The position numbers and the translations under genes are program-made. Under the pieces are notes generated by a model that saw only the letters and a program-made list of their open reading frames with translations, was not told where the DNA came from and ran no database searches. Positions 53,787 to 62,836 of a stretch of 64,000 nucleotides of DNA are shown piece after piece. Position 1 is the stretch's first letter. Every line of letters starts with the position of its first letter. Origin of the DNA: Paenisporosarcina sp. OV554 (GTDB lineage: Bacteria; Bacillota; Bacilli; Bacillales_A; Planococcaceae); assembly GCF_003058165.1 (NCBI RefSeq), contig NZ_QBUC01000006.1, forward strand, positions 62,001-126,000, given 5' to 3'.

Positions 53787-54209
53787 TTAGAAATGGGTTA
53801 CGTAATCACTATAACCTTCTTCTTCTAATCTTTCTTTTGGTATAAATTTTAATGAAGCTGAATTAATGCAATACCGTAAGCCATCCGGACCGGGACCATC
53901 TGGGAATACATGTCCTAAATGTGAGTTAGCAGATTTACTTCTGACTTCCGTTCTTCTCATACCGTGAGATTCATCAACATGCTCAGTCACTTCTGGGCCT
54001 ACTATCGGCTTAGTGAAGCTCGGCCATCCACAACCTGCATCATACTTATCTTTAGAACTAAACAATGGTTTCCCAGAAACCACATCCACATAAATACCTT
54101 CATTAAACTGTTGGTCGTATTCATTCCGATGAGGTGGTTCCGTACCATTTTCTTGCGTTACGTGAAACTGCATAGGTGTAAGTTTATTTTTCAATTCTTC
54201 TTTTGACAA
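53787..54209 (-). CDS. msrB: Peptide-methionine (R)-S-oxide reductase MsrB
   Basis: 140 residues. Catalytic Cys in [11 protein letters not shown], the GCGWPSF motif and [14 protein letters not shown] are typical of MsrB, which reduces the R epimer of methionine sulfoxide. No CxxC pair is present, so it is the zinc-free form. It follows msrA with a 2-bp gap and complements it. Confidence 0.96.
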   Translation of the reverse strand: MSKEELKNKLTPMQFHVTQENGTEPPHRNEYDQQFNEGIYVDVVSGKPLFSSKDKYDAGCGWPSFTKPIVGPEVTEHVDESHGMRRTEVRSKSANSHLGHVFPDGPGPDGLRYCINSASLKFIPKERLEEEGYSDYVTHF

Positions 54210-54211
54210 TG

Positions 54212-54736
54212 TTATTCACCCCACATTTTTTGTTTGAATCCAGCCCTTCCTGAGCCCACTTGGTAACGTTCGTAGTGTGTTGGATTTTTTTTATAATAGT
54301 CTTGATGGTATTGTTCTGCTGGATAAAAAGGTTTTGCCTCTAAAATAGAAGTGACAATAGGTTTAGAAAACTTACCACTTAATTCTAAAGCTTTTTTTGA
54401 TTCTTCAGCTATTTCTTTTTGAGTATCGCTATGATAAAAAATCGCGGTTTCATAAGAAGAACCACGATCATAGAATTGACCACCTGGATCGGTAGGGTCA
54501 ATCTGCATCCAAAACATTTGTACGAGTTGCTCATAAGGGAATACACTCGGGTCAAATGTTATTTGAACAGCTTCTTTATGACCAGTTGCATTTGTACATA
54601 CTTGCTCGTAAGTAGGGTTTTCTAATTCCCCTCCGGTATAACCTGACACAACAGCATGTATGCCATCATAAGAATCAAAGGGTTTAACCATGCACCAAAA
54701 ACAACCACCTGCAAACGTTGCTTTTTCTGAGTTCAA
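54212..54736 (-). CDS. msrA: Peptide-methionine (S)-S-oxide reductase MsrA, copy 2
   Basis: 174 residues, TTG start with AGGAGG. GCFWCM motif, [52 protein letters not shown] and [16 protein letters not shown] mark it as MsrA. It is the first gene of the msrA-msrB pair. It shares the family framework with copy 1 at 4195 but many positions differ, so the duplication is old or one copy was acquired. Confidence 0.95.
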   Translation of the reverse strand: MNSEKATFAGGCFWCMVKPFDSYDGIHAVVSGYTGGELENPTYEQVCTNATGHKEAVQITFDPSVFPYEQLVQMFWMQIDPTDPGGQFYDRGSSYETAIFYHSDTQKEIAEESKKALELSGKFSKPIVTSILEAKPFYPAEQYHQDYYKKNPTHYERYQVGSGRAGFKQKMWGE

Positions 54737-54750
54737 TTAGACGACCTCCT

Positions 54751-55323
54751 TTAATTATTCGGAACAAGTATTTCAAGTGTAATTTCATCTTGTTCCAAAT
54801 TGAATTCTTTTGCTCTCACTTCAACATCCGATTTCATTGGAATACGTGATAAATCAATATATACATCCTCTTTATCTGGACGGACAATCATCCAATCAGG
54901 GAAGGCGACTGAATCTTTCAACAATTTTAACACGTATTCGGGTTCGATTTCTAATTTGCCGACTTCAACTCCTGTTTGAACCAGTCTTAAGTTACCATCT
55001 GGCTCAACCATTGGATCGAATTTCATTATGACCGGTAACTTAAATGAAAAAATAGTGAGTTCTGTTCTTAAAAGAATTTGGTTCTCTATAGTTAATGTAA
55101 CAGGTAAAGGTCTAGTTTTCATTGCATCCATTATGTACGAATTCGCAATACCTTCAAAATCTTCTTTTGTCGTCTTAACCGTCAATACATGCCCCTCGGA
55201 AGCTGCTTGTGGTTCAGGAATGATTGTTTTTTCTGAAGGAGAAGTAATCCAGAGAACAAAAATAACTGTTGCGGTAATTAATAGTGCGATAAGTAATAGG
55301 AAAGCAACTTTCCATCGGTTCAT
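54751..55323 (-). CDS. ypmS: YpmS-like membrane-anchored protein
   Basis: 190 residues: an N-terminal membrane anchor (about 7-27) and an extracytoplasmic beta-rich domain (VTLTIENQILLRTELTIFSFKLPVIMKFDPMVEPDGNLRLVQTGVEVGKLEIEPEYVLKLL) of the DUF2140 type found in YpmS. It lies directly after the SGNH lipoprotein gene as in B. subtilis ypmR-ypmS. Function unknown; a role at the cell surface with YpmR is likely. Confidence 0.85.
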   Translation of the reverse strand: MNRWKVAFLLLIALLITATVIFVLWITSPSEKTIIPEPQAASEGHVLTVKTTKEDFEGIANSYIMDAMKTRPLPVTLTIENQILLRTELTIFSFKLPVIMKFDPMVEPDGNLRLVQTGVEVGKLEIEPEYVLKLLKDSVAFPDWMIVRPDKEDVYIDLSRIPMKSDVEVRAKEFNLEQDEITLEILVPNN

Positions 55324-55338
55324 TAAATATTCAACTCC

Positions 55339-56172
55339 TTAAAAATCCATTTCCCCTTTTGTTAATTGATTGATACCGCATGATTTGAGGGATTCTAGTA
55401 CACGGTCTGCCATTTGTTCATAGCCTTTACTATTTGGATGAAAAAAATCCGTATGGTAAACCATTGTTGAATTAGAATTAAACAAATCATTTACCGGAAC
55501 AAAACAAGCGTTAATATCACTATAAGCTACTTTATTGATTGCATTATTCCAGTTCACTAAAATTTGGTCAAATTCATTTGCTTGATCCGTAAAAATTGAA
55601 AAGGGATTATATAACCCTAATAAGATAACAGGGGTATCTGGATTAATCTTGCGAATTTCTTTCATGATTTTGCCATAGCGTTTAGCAAAAACAAGCAATT
55701 CATTTTGAAAGGCATCGACACGCAATTTAAATAAATCTTGCTTTACGATTCTCATAATATCATTGCCGCCAATTGTCACGACAATAATATCTGCATTTTT
55801 TATCGAATCATCAATTTCTCCAGATTGAATTTGCTTTAAAAGTTGGTCACTCCTTCTTCCTCGCTTGGCCTCATTCCACAGATCGATTTGACCTACACCT
55901 TGGAATTTTTCCATCTCAGTAGCTACACGACCCAAATAGCCACCAAGCTTTCGTTCGTCTCCTACACCCTGAGTCAAAGAATCACCTAGACCAACTATTA
56001 TTTTCTCTTCTGAAATAAACATTTTATTTAACTTGAAACTTTCCATTTTAAGCGACTGCCTCGTTGTAAAATCCTTTTGGGGTGCCTGGTCAGTTTGGTT
56101 AAATAGGTCAAATTGACATCCTGTCAAGATGAATGAGCTCACCAAGATGACAAGTATCAACTGTTTTTTCAT
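55339..56172 (-). CDS. ypmR: SGNH/GDSL-type lipoprotein, YpmR-like
   Basis: 277 residues. Signal peptide with lipobox LTGC (Cys at about 19). SGNH motifs: block I IVGLGDSLTQGVGD with the nucleophile Ser, block III VTIGGNDIM, block V FHPNSKGYEQMADRV with catalytic Asp/His. Substrates of YpmR are unknown; related enzymes act on lipids or acyl groups of cell-envelope polymers. It precedes ypmS by 15 bp. Confidence 0.9.
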   Translation of the reverse strand: MKKQLILVILVSSFILTGCQFDLFNQTDQAPQKDFTTRQSLKMESFKLNKMFISEEKIIVGLGDSLTQGVGDERKLGGYLGRVATEMEKFQGVGQIDLWNEAKRGRRSDQLLKQIQSGEIDDSIKNADIIVVTIGGNDIMRIVKQDLFKLRVDAFQNELLVFAKRYGKIMKEIRKINPDTPVILLGLYNPFSIFTDQANEFDQILVNWNNAINKVAYSDINACFVPVNDLFNSNSTMVYHTDFFHPNSKGYEQMADRVLESLKSCGINQLTKGEMDF

Positions 56173-56194
56173 TATATTCTCTCCTTCTTACTAT

Positions 56195-56220
56195 TAAAAG
56201 CAGGGATCTCTCCCTGCTCA
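56195..56220 (-). terminator. Terminator of degV
   Basis: GAGCAGGGA, loop GAGA, TCCCTGCTTTT on the minus strand. Confidence 0.85.
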
Positions 56221-56230
56221 TTTTCATTCT

Positions 56231-57070
56231 TTATTCCACCATGTACATAAATCCTATTGCTCCAATTCCTGTGTGAGTACTAATAATTGGTGACGTAAAT
56301 GCAACTTTCACGTCATTAAAACCAGATTCCTCAATCAATTTTTTCAACGGATCTGACATCGAAAAGCCATTTGCTTGTGACATCCCAACATTCTTAACTT
56401 TTTTACCAGTGGTGTCTTCAATAAATTGTTTATATAAATACTGAACCACTTGTTTGTGACTTCTTGCTTTATGGACAGGCGTGTATTCCCCGCCTTCAAG
56501 AGATGCAATTGGTTTAATGGAGAGTAATGATCCAATTAATGCTTTTCCTTTGCCTATTCGTCCACCTTTTACTAAATTTTCAAGTGTATCTACAACCACA
56601 AACAGTTTCGTATTTCCCCGAACTTTATCCAAGTGATTCACAATGTCTTCAACTATCGCACCTTGTTGTGCAAGTTGTGCAGCTTCAATTACTTGAAATG
56701 ATAAAGCATATGAAATAAAACGCGAATCTATCACTGTTACATCTGAATTTGTGATTTCAGCAGCTGCTTGAGCCGATTTTACCGTTCCACTCATTCCGCC
56801 TGACATGTGTATAGAAATAATCTTGTCTCCATTTTTTCCTAGTTCATCATAAAGCTCTTGAAAAACACCGACAGCAGGTTGTGAACTTTTCGGAAGTTCT
56901 TTTGATGTTCTCATCATCTCTAAAAATGATTCTGCTTGAACGTCTACTCCATCTATAAATGTTTTCCCATCAATTTGTATGGATAATGGAACAACATGAA
57001 TCGAATATTGTGTAATTTGATCTGTTGTTAAGTCTGCTGTTGAATCGGTTACGATATGAATTTTTGTCAT
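56231..57070 (-). CDS. DegV family fatty-acid-binding protein
   Basis: 279 residues. KIHIVTDSTADLTTDQI, SIHVVPLSIQI, SSQPAVGVFQELYDEL, SGGMSGTVKSAQAAAEI and VTVIDSRFISYALSF mark the DegV family, in which a fatty acid lies in a cleft; FakB subunits feed fatty acids to the FakA kinase. Whether this is a FakB cannot be told, and no fakA is in the window. It is a single gene with terminator. Confidence 0.92.
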   Translation of the reverse strand: MTKIHIVTDSTADLTTDQITQYSIHVVPLSIQIDGKTFIDGVDVQAESFLEMMRTSKELPKSSQPAVGVFQELYDELGKNGDKIISIHMSGGMSGTVKSAQAAAEITNSDVTVIDSRFISYALSFQVIEAAQLAQQGAIVEDIVNHLDKVRGNTKLFVVVDTLENLVKGGRIGKGKALIGSLLSIKPIASLEGGEYTPVHKARSHKQVVQYLYKQFIEDTTGKKVKNVGMSQANGFSMSDPLKKLIEESGFNDVKVAFTSPIISTHTGIGAIGFMYMVE

Positions 57071-57153
57071 TCCAGTCTCACCCTTCTTCTCATATCTTTA
57101 TTATAAAAATATGTTCAGGTTCTGTAAACTATAAGCATTTCGCAAGCTTAACT

Positions 57154-57187
57154 AAAAAAACCGGATGCCATAATTGGGGCATCCAGC
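57154..57187 (-). terminator. Terminator after the thyA-dfrA unit
   Basis: GCTGGATGCC/GGCATCCGG followed by TTTTTTT on the minus strand, about 100 bp past dfrA. Confidence 0.8.
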
Positions 57188-57287
57188 TAAAAGTTCATCG
57201 TATTTTTTGGTTTGGTTATAGGTGGCTATTCTCTTAAAGAAAATGGCAAATATCCAAGAGGCAAGAAAAAGTTTGTAAAGAATCACC

Positions 57288-57770
57288 TTAATCCTTTCGT
57301 TTATACAGCATATAGGTATATTTTATCCCGCTATCAGTAGTATGTTGCTCTGAAGTAGAAATGGCTTCCCATTCTTGTTCATAAGAAGGGAAGAATGTAT
57401 CGCCTTCAAACTCGTGTTCAATAAGTGTGATATACAAAAGATCAGCGTACGGTAAGACTTCTTTAAATATTTGTTCTCCACCAATAATCATTACTTCTTC
57501 ATGGTGGTTATTAGCAGCCTCAATGGCCTCTTCAATCGAGTGAACAACTGTCACTCCTTCAACTTTATATGAGGTATTTCGTGTAATCACGATATTTAAA
57601 CGACCTGGCAAAGGTCGACCGATTGATTCAAATGTACTACGCCCCATAACAATGGCTTTTCCCATCGTTTTTTCTTTAAAATAGGCAAGTTCGTTAGGAA
57701 TATGCCAAGGCATTTTATTGTTCTGTCCAATGACACGATTAAGATCATGGACTACTATTAATGAAATCAT
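57288..57770 (-). CDS. dfrA: Dihydrofolate reductase
   Basis: 160 residues. MISLIVVHDLNRVIGQNNKMPWHIPNELAYFKEKTMGKAIVMGRSTFESIG is the substrate/NADPH part of DHFR (a catalytic Glu in PNELAYFK in place of the family's Asp), and VMIIGGEQIFKEVLPYADLLYITLIEHEFEGDTFFP the second. It regenerates tetrahydrofolate consumed by thymidylate synthase. It follows thyA by 15 bp in one unit. Confidence 0.95.
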   Translation of the reverse strand: MISLIVVHDLNRVIGQNNKMPWHIPNELAYFKEKTMGKAIVMGRSTFESIGRPLPGRLNIVITRNTSYKVEGVTVVHSIEEAIEAANNHHEEVMIIGGEQIFKEVLPYADLLYITLIEHEFEGDTFFPSYEQEWEAISTSEQHTTDSGIKYTYMLYKRKD

Positions 57771-57785
57771 AATTCTCCCTACTTT

Positions 57786-58730
57786 CTATACTGCGATTGG
57801 TGCTTTAATTCTTGGGTGCGGTTCGTAGCCTTCTACAGTTATATCACTTGTTTCTAATTCAAAAATAGACTTCTTATCATCAGAAATTGTCAGTTTTGGA
57901 AGTTCACGTGGTTGTCGTGATAGCTGTTCATTCACTTGGTCCATATGGTTCGAATAGATATGTGCATCACCCAAAGTATGCACAAAATCGCCTACTTCTA
58001 ATTGACACTCTTTTGCAATTAAATGAGTTAATAAGGCATACGACGCGATATTAAAAGGAACACCGAGAAAAACATCTGCACTGCGTTGGTACAATTGACA
58101 AGATAATTTTCCATCAGCTACATAAAATTGAAAAAGAGTATGACATGGTGGAAGTGCCATTTGATCTACTTCTGATGGGTTCCAAGCCGTCACTATATGT
58201 CTTCTTGAATCAGGATTATGTTTAATGGATTCAATCACGTTTTTCAATTGATCAATCGATTGACCGTCCTTTGAGGGCCAAGATCGCCACTGTCGACCAT
58301 AAACCGGACCTAAATCTCCGTATTCTTCAGCAAATTTAATATCTGATAAGATTTTTTCTCTAAAAATAGTCATTTGTTGATCCACGATTTGTTGAAATTT
58401 CTCATCTTGTGCAGCACGTCGTCCAAAGTCCGTCATTTCAGGACCATCATAGTCTTCACTTTTTACCCATTTTTCAAAAGCCCATTCATCCCATATATGA
58501 TTACGTTCTGCTATTAACGTTTTAACATTCGTATCACCTTTAATAAACCAGAGTAATTCTGAAGTAATAAGTCGCATTGCCGTATTTTTAGTGGTCACTA
58601 ACGGAAACCCTTTACTTAAATCAAATCGCATTTGATAGCCAAAAATACTTTTCGTACCAGTTCCTGTACGGTCGCTTTTCACCGTTCCATCAGCTAATAT
58701 AGATTGGCATAATTGTAAATATTGTTCCAT
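57786..58730 (-). CDS. thyA: Thymidylate synthase, long form
   Basis: 314 residues, the L. casei/S. aureus-type length with an insert absent from the 264-residue form. Catalytic Cys in [23 protein letters not shown] in the dUMP site, [11 protein letters not shown] and [19 protein letters not shown]. It methylates dUMP with methylenetetrahydrofolate. First gene of thyA-dfrA. Confidence 0.96.
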   Translation of the reverse strand: MEQYLQLCQSILADGTVKSDRTGTGTKSIFGYQMRFDLSKGFPLVTTKNTAMRLITSELLWFIKGDTNVKTLIAERNHIWDEWAFEKWVKSEDYDGPEMTDFGRRAAQDEKFQQIVDQQMTIFREKILSDIKFAEEYGDLGPVYGRQWRSWPSKDGQSIDQLKNVIESIKHNPDSRRHIVTAWNPSEVDQMALPPCHTLFQFYVADGKLSCQLYQRSADVFLGVPFNIASYALLTHLIAKECQLEVGDFVHTLGDAHIYSNHMDQVNEQLSRQPRELPKLTISDDKKSIFELETSDITVEGYEPHPRIKAPIAV

Positions 58731-58758
58731 ATAGAAATCCCCCTATTAATATACATGT

Positions 58759-58797
58759 AAAAAACCTTCTTCAAGTATACTTGAAAAAGGTTTTTTG
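58759..58797 (-). terminator. Terminator of ypjP
   Basis: AAAAAACCTT and AAGGTTTTTT with inner TTCAAG/CTTGAA. Confidence 0.88.
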
Positions 58798-58801
58798 TGT
58801 G

Positions 58802-59380
58802 TTAAGAAAGCCATTTTGGTGGCATGTTTTTTGACCAATAAATATCACCTAAAGTATAGTGCTTGGCAAATGTGTCTGAAGCTGTGTGGTAATGAAAATT
58901 AAAGTAATAACCATCTTGCGGCTTACGATCCGTTCTTACATGGAATCGAATAATATCAGAACCAGTTACTGTTTCATAAATATGAAAAATCTTTTCACTA
59001 TGATCCCCTGAAGGATTCTCAGTTATTGCTAATGATTTAAGAGATTCGTTGTCCATATCAAACAATGTTAGTTGAATAGCTTCTTGAATTTTAGGGAAAA
59101 TGATTTCGTCAAACTCATTTGTTATGACAGGTCCAATTCGAGATCCGAACTTTAATAATGACTGTTCTTTAGCTTGCGCAATGGCATCTTCAATAAATGT
59201 CGAGGGTTGATCATCAACCCACTCAACCGCGTATGTATTTTGCGTATTTTGTGTAGAAATCGTTTTCTGGTTTGCCTTGTCTTCTAGTAAGTTTTCCCAA
59301 ATAGTATGATTGGGAGAGATTACACCAAAGGTTAATAGAGCGACCGCAACGACTAATGTTTTCTGAATCCAATTTTTCAT
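58802..59380 (-). CDS. ypjP: YpjP-like protein
   Basis: 192 residues. It has a basic start and a hydrophobic segment (about 9-22), a variable linker and a conserved C-terminal domain ending in DGYYFNFHYHTASDTFAKHYTLGDIYWSKNMPPKWLS, the strong YpjP signature. The position next to thyA-dfrA matches B. subtilis (thyB-ypjP order). Secreted or anchored; function unknown. Confidence 0.85.
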   Translation of the reverse strand: MKNWIQKTLVVAVALLTFGVISPNHTIWENLLEDKANQKTISTQNTQNTYAVEWVDDQPSTFIEDAIAQAKEQSLLKFGSRIGPVITNEFDEIIFPKIQEAIQLTLFDMDNESLKSLAITENPSGDHSEKIFHIYETVTGSDIIRFHVRTDRKPQDGYYFNFHYHTASDTFAKHYTLGDIYWSKNMPPKWLS

Positions 59381-59524
59381 TAAATCACCTACAATTTTGT
59401 ACGATTTTTAACAACTTATATTATCTATTACGAATTCAAGCACGAAAAGGTTTCATCTTTTATCTATTCATTGTACAATAAAAAGGTAGAAACAGCTTCG
59501 TTTTTTTAAGTAGGAGGAATTATT

Positions 59525-59602
59525 ATGGACATGCATACACTTATAGGAATTGGTTTCTTATTATTACTAGGTTATTTGACTTCATTAAACTTTACAGACT
59601 GA
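59525..59602 (+). CDS. 25-residue membrane peptide
   Basis: ATG at 59525 has AGGAGG eight bases upstream. The product MDMHTLIGIGFLLLLGYL plus TSLNFTD is a single hydrophobic helix with an acidic end. It is divergent from ypjP, with a terminator right after it, so it forms a complete small transcription unit. Too short for family assignment; conservation of the peptide is untested. Confidence 0.6.
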   Translation: MDMHTLIGIGFLLLLGYLTSLNFTD

Positions 59603-59605
59603 ACG

Positions 59606-59642
59606 AAAAAAGCTGCTTTCCATTATGGAGAGCAGCTTTTTT
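59606..59642. terminator. Terminator of the small peptide gene and of ypiP
   Basis: AAAAAAGCTGCT (59606-59617) pairs with AGCAGCTTTTTT (59631-59642); it overlaps the last codons of ypiP on the other strand. Confidence 0.9.
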
Positions 59643-60414
59643 CTATGAAACCATAATGAAATTTAGTGTTCGGACGAATAATTTGTTGAAAGCCAAATTG
59701 TTCAAACCAAGGCGATTTGAAATGAGCTTTTAATACAACTCGTTTTTTCGCCACACGCTTCGCCTCATTCACCCATGCACTGGTTAATGCATCTTGAACT
59801 CCTAAAGATCGTAATGGGTTAATATTTACAGACGCTGAAATTGATGTTTCAAACATTGGATCCATATAGATCACGTCAACTGATCCGTCATCTAAAGTAT
59901 TCAAATACGAAACAGCATCATTAGAAACGACTTGAATTCGTTTCATGTATGCTTGGAAATCAACATAATCCGTTCGTCCATTTTGAAATGCTTCTTGCAA
60001 TATAAAGGCCAGAATAGGATTGGCTTCACATCCCGTTATGCTACCTGATTCTCCTACTCCAAAGGCAGCAACTAAACTATCCGATGCGTATCCTAGCGTA
60101 CAATCTAAAAACGAATCGCCATTTTGTAATTGACACACCTCAAGTAATGGATCCCGTTCCCCTCTCTCTACCCTCTTCAAACGAAACATCGCTGAACTAG
60201 GATGATAAAAGAAAGGTTCTGTTGAGTTTTGCCCATAATACTCCCAGCGGCTTTTTGAAGCCACTAGAACATCACTTTGATGTTGTTGTTGTAATTGTGT
60301 GACCGTTCGCTTTTGGCGGTCGATATACGGCAAGTCCAATTGTTCCGCTGCATTCTTTGCTAATTGTTTTGTAAAATCAGTTGGTCTCCCAGCGGTGGTG
60401 ACAATGGTTTTCAT
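59623..60414 (-). CDS. ypiP: Class I SAM-dependent methyltransferase, YpiP/RsmJ-like
   Basis: 263 residues. FLDCTLGYASDSLVAAFGVGESGSITGCEANP is the SAM-binding motif I/II (variant of DxGxG), and VDVIYMDPMF the DPP(F/Y/W)-type catalytic motif near 190, as in RsmJ 16S rRNA methyltransferases. The N-terminal part (DFTKQLAKNAAEQLDLPYIDR) also fits YpiP of B. subtilis. rRNA m2G methylation is a likely but unproven role. Its start overlaps the brxA stop by 1 bp. Confidence 0.85.
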   Translation of the reverse strand: MKTIVTTAGRPTDFTKQLAKNAAEQLDLPYIDRQKRTVTQLQQQHQSDVLVASKSRWEYYGQNSTEPFFYHPSSAMFRLKRVERGERDPLLEVCQLQNGDSFLDCTLGYASDSLVAAFGVGESGSITGCEANPILAFILQEAFQNGRTDYVDFQAYMKRIQVVSNDAVSYLNTLDDGSVDVIYMDPMFETSISASVNINPLRSLGVQDALTSAWVNEAKRVAKKRVVLKAHFKSPWFEQFGFQQIIRPNTKFHYGFIEKSCSP

Positions 60415-60848
60415 TATGCTGTTACTTGTTTTAGTACTTCAACTAAATGGTCTTTAATTTGCTCTATCGGGAACCCTTCAATCTGTTCACGTGGAATGAA
60501 ATATGCCAGTTTGCCATCTTTTACAATTGCAATAGACGGTGAACTTGGTGGTACTTCTTCAAAATACGCACGCATTTGATATGTTGCTTCTTGATCCTGA
60601 CCAGCAAATACCGTTACTAAGTGTTCTGGTTTGTTAGTCACTTCCTTAAGCGCTTCAGCAACTGCTGGACGTGCTAAACCAGCTGCACAACCACAAACTG
60701 AATTTATTACGACTAGAGAGGTACCGGTAGCTTGTGTCATATGTTCGTTTACCATTTCTGCGTTGGTTAATTCGGTAAAGCCTACATTTAATAGTTCGGC
60801 TCTCATTGGTTTTACTATTTCTTTCATGTACTCATCGTATGCATTCAT
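60414..60848 (-). CDS. brxA: Bacilliredoxin BrxA
   Basis: 144 residues, the length of B. subtilis BrxA (YphP). The redox motif is CGC in VINSVCGCAAGLARPA near residue 52-54; the fold is thioredoxin-like (HLVTVFAGQDQEATYQMRAYFEEVPPSSPSIAIVKDGKLAYFIPREQIEG). It removes bacillithiol from mixed disulfides. The frame opens at 60866, but the ATG at 60848 has AAGGAAA ahead and fits the family start. It overlaps ypiP. Confidence 0.95.
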   Translation of the reverse strand: MNAYDEYMKEIVKPMRAELLNVGFTELTNAEMVNEHMTQATGTSLVVINSVCGCAAGLARPAVAEALKEVTNKPEHLVTVFAGQDQEATYQMRAYFEEVPPSSPSIAIVKDGKLAYFIPREQIEGFPIEQIKDHLVEVLKQVTA

Positions 60849-60866
60849 GTGTTTTCCTTCTTTCAT

Positions 60867-61643
60867 TTTCTACTTTGCTTGATATATATGCCTTTTCATT
60901 CTCTATCATAACTTGTATTTAATATCTTTTCACGTAATGATGATATTTTTATTAGTTGATCAATACTTAAAGGAAATAAAAGGGATTCCCATTTCTCTTA
61001 AGCAAGGAGGGTTTCAGTCCGCTTAGGACGAATTATCTGCTGAATCTTGGTCTAGAGGATAAAGAGTTGGGCTTGTGACTTCGTCACTCGCTCAACTCTC
61101 TTTTTTCAGATCATCTTGCGGCGGGTATGCATCCTTCGCTCCCTTGCAACCTGGATGCACATGTTTACGGTCGTATGGTTTACTAGAGAATAGATTCTTC
61201 CTTTAGGTAGATATTCGGCTGCTTGGTTCATTGAAGAAAGTGACGATTCTCTAGTAAAACAGAATAGAAAAACACTTTTCCCCTAAGGTTGTAGGGGAGC
61301 GACGAAAGAAGCCAAGCCGCAAGATTACCTGTAATAGAAATAAGGGGGGGAGTAACACTTTGTCTTTCAAACAGCAGCGCAGCGAAAACAAAACCATTAA
61401 TAAGTCCTTAGATAGGAGCATTGGGAGCCCTTACGCTAAGCTGCATTGGTTCTCTATTGGTGTTGGTTAGTGTTTCAATAAGTTAACTTGGGCAAAGACG
61501 ATTTTGAGCGATAAACCACTCAATGAGAGTGATAAATTTTTCAAAATCGAAATTAATCCTCAAAAGCTGTCTCATTAGCCAAGTTGAACAGTTTGATACA
61601 ACCAAATCGCAAGTTTATGAAATCTCCACTATTCAATCATCAT
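60867..61643. other. Gene-free stretch containing the long interspersed repeat
   Basis: The brxA leader is followed by the repeat copy at 61011-61616 and then by the ypgR terminator. No other gene is recognised. Confidence 0.7.
61011..61616 (+). repeat. Long interspersed repeat, copy C
   Basis: About 606 bp, matching copy B at 45701-46252. Core hairpin: GAGTTGGGC with GCTCAACTC enclosing GTGAC/GTCAC, followed by TCTTTTTTC. Other inverted repeats: TTTACTAGAGAAT (61179-61191) with ATTCTCTAGTAAA (61246-61258), 13 bp perfect; CGATTTTGA and TCAAAATCG in the last part, enclosing CACTC/GAGTG. Stop codons are frequent in every frame. Confidence 0.8.
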
Positions 61644-61688
61644 AAAAAAGGTAGTGAAAGTGTCCGCATCACTTTTCACTACCTTTTT
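61644..61688 (-). terminator. Terminator of ypgR
   Basis: AAAAGGTAGTGAAAAGTG/CACTTTCACTACCTTTTTT on the minus strand. Confidence 0.88.
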
Positions 61689-61691
61689 ATA

Positions 61692-62807
61692 TTAATTTCT
61701 TGATTCAGTCATTTGTTTCCATACTGACCCTTTTGCTTCTTCGCCTTGCTCGATTCGGGCAATGGCCATGTTGACTTGTAATTTCACTTCGAATTCTGCA
61801 TCTTCTTTTGCTTGATGAAGAGCAGGAAGTGATTTTTCAGTACCTGATTCATATAAGAACATTGCTGCTCTCCACCGAACCAGTTTGTTTTTATCGCCTA
61901 AAGCTGTTTGCATGGCATCTTCAAATTGTGAGAATCCAAGATCGCTCATGCAGTCTCCCGCCGTCCGTCTCACTGAAGGACTTTTGTCTAGCAATGCTTT
62001 TTCCATAAAAGGAATTACACTTTCATCATTAATCATCCCCAGGTAAACAGTTGCTAGACGACGAATGGACATTTGTTCATCTGACAAAGCTTGATCAAGT
62101 AAAGGATAGTCGTCTACAGACGGATCTGCCAGTTGATCAAGTAATTGGAATCGTTCTTGCCATTGATCTAACTGGAAATCTTCTAAGGATACTTGACGAC
62201 CTCGAGCAATGCTTTCATTTTTAGGACTTTTCGCTTCTTCAATTAATTGTTGTAATCGTGAATCTGGGTAGGTTGCTTCAATTTCTTCTCTGATTTGTTC
62301 AGCTATGTCTTTTTTCTCACCGTAACGCACACCAAAATCTGCCCATTTGCGCTGCAAGATGTAGTTTTCGTCTTGTTCTTTCATACTTGTATTCATCGCT
62401 TCAACAAAGCGAGGAGAAAGGGCAATACGTTCTTCAGAAGTTTGGTCGAATACTTTGACTTGAAGTGGAATACCTTTTATTTGTTGGACATGAACATTAA
62501 CTTCACCGAAATGTTCATTAAATTGATTTTCACCGTCAACTGTCACAAGATTCTCGCCTAAGACATTACGTACTTCAGATAAGATTTGTTCCCAGTCATT
62601 TTTAGCAAGACGTTCAATCGCTAAAAAGTCTGCAACATGGTAAATTCCTTTGACACCTTGAATATTTAATATGGAAAGAATCTCTTTGGGAGCCTCTAAA
62701 TTATCTTCTTTTTTATAATTAAAACTTTTCCCAAAAGGAAGTTCATGATCCACAATAACTTTCATTGTATTTGGACTTGGTGTTGGTTCAATTGTAAGTA
62801 TTTTCAC
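61692..62807 (-). CDS. ypgR: YpgR-like protein: Nfu N-terminal domain plus HEAT repeats
   Basis: 371 residues, close to B. subtilis YpgR (377). The first 85 are a scaffold Nfu/NifU N-terminal domain (EPTPSPNTMKVIVDHELP, IQGVKGIYHVADFLAIERL), but the Cys-containing Fe-S domain is absent. A middle 'virulence factor'-type domain follows (PLQVKVFDQTSEERIALSPRFVEAM). The C-terminal 150 are HEAT-like repeats (SVIPFMEKALLDKSPSVRRTAGDCMSDLGF). Function unknown; Fe-S assembly without a cluster site is not supported. Confidence 0.85.
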   Translation of the reverse strand: MKILTIEPTPSPNTMKVIVDHELPFGKSFNYKKEDNLEAPKEILSILNIQGVKGIYHVADFLAIERLAKNDWEQILSEVRNVLGENLVTVDGENQFNEHFGEVNVHVQQIKGIPLQVKVFDQTSEERIALSPRFVEAMNTSMKEQDENYILQRKWADFGVRYGEKKDIAEQIREEIEATYPDSRLQQLIEEAKSPKNESIARGRQVSLEDFQLDQWQERFQLLDQLADPSVDDYPLLDQALSDEQMSIRRLATVYLGMINDESVIPFMEKALLDKSPSVRRTAGDCMSDLGFSQFEDAMQTALGDKNKLVRWRAAMFLYESGTEKSLPALHQAKEDAEFEVKLQVNMAIARIEQGEEAKGSVWKQMTESRN

Positions 62808-62836
62808 GCAATATCCCTCCTACTCATATTGTACCA

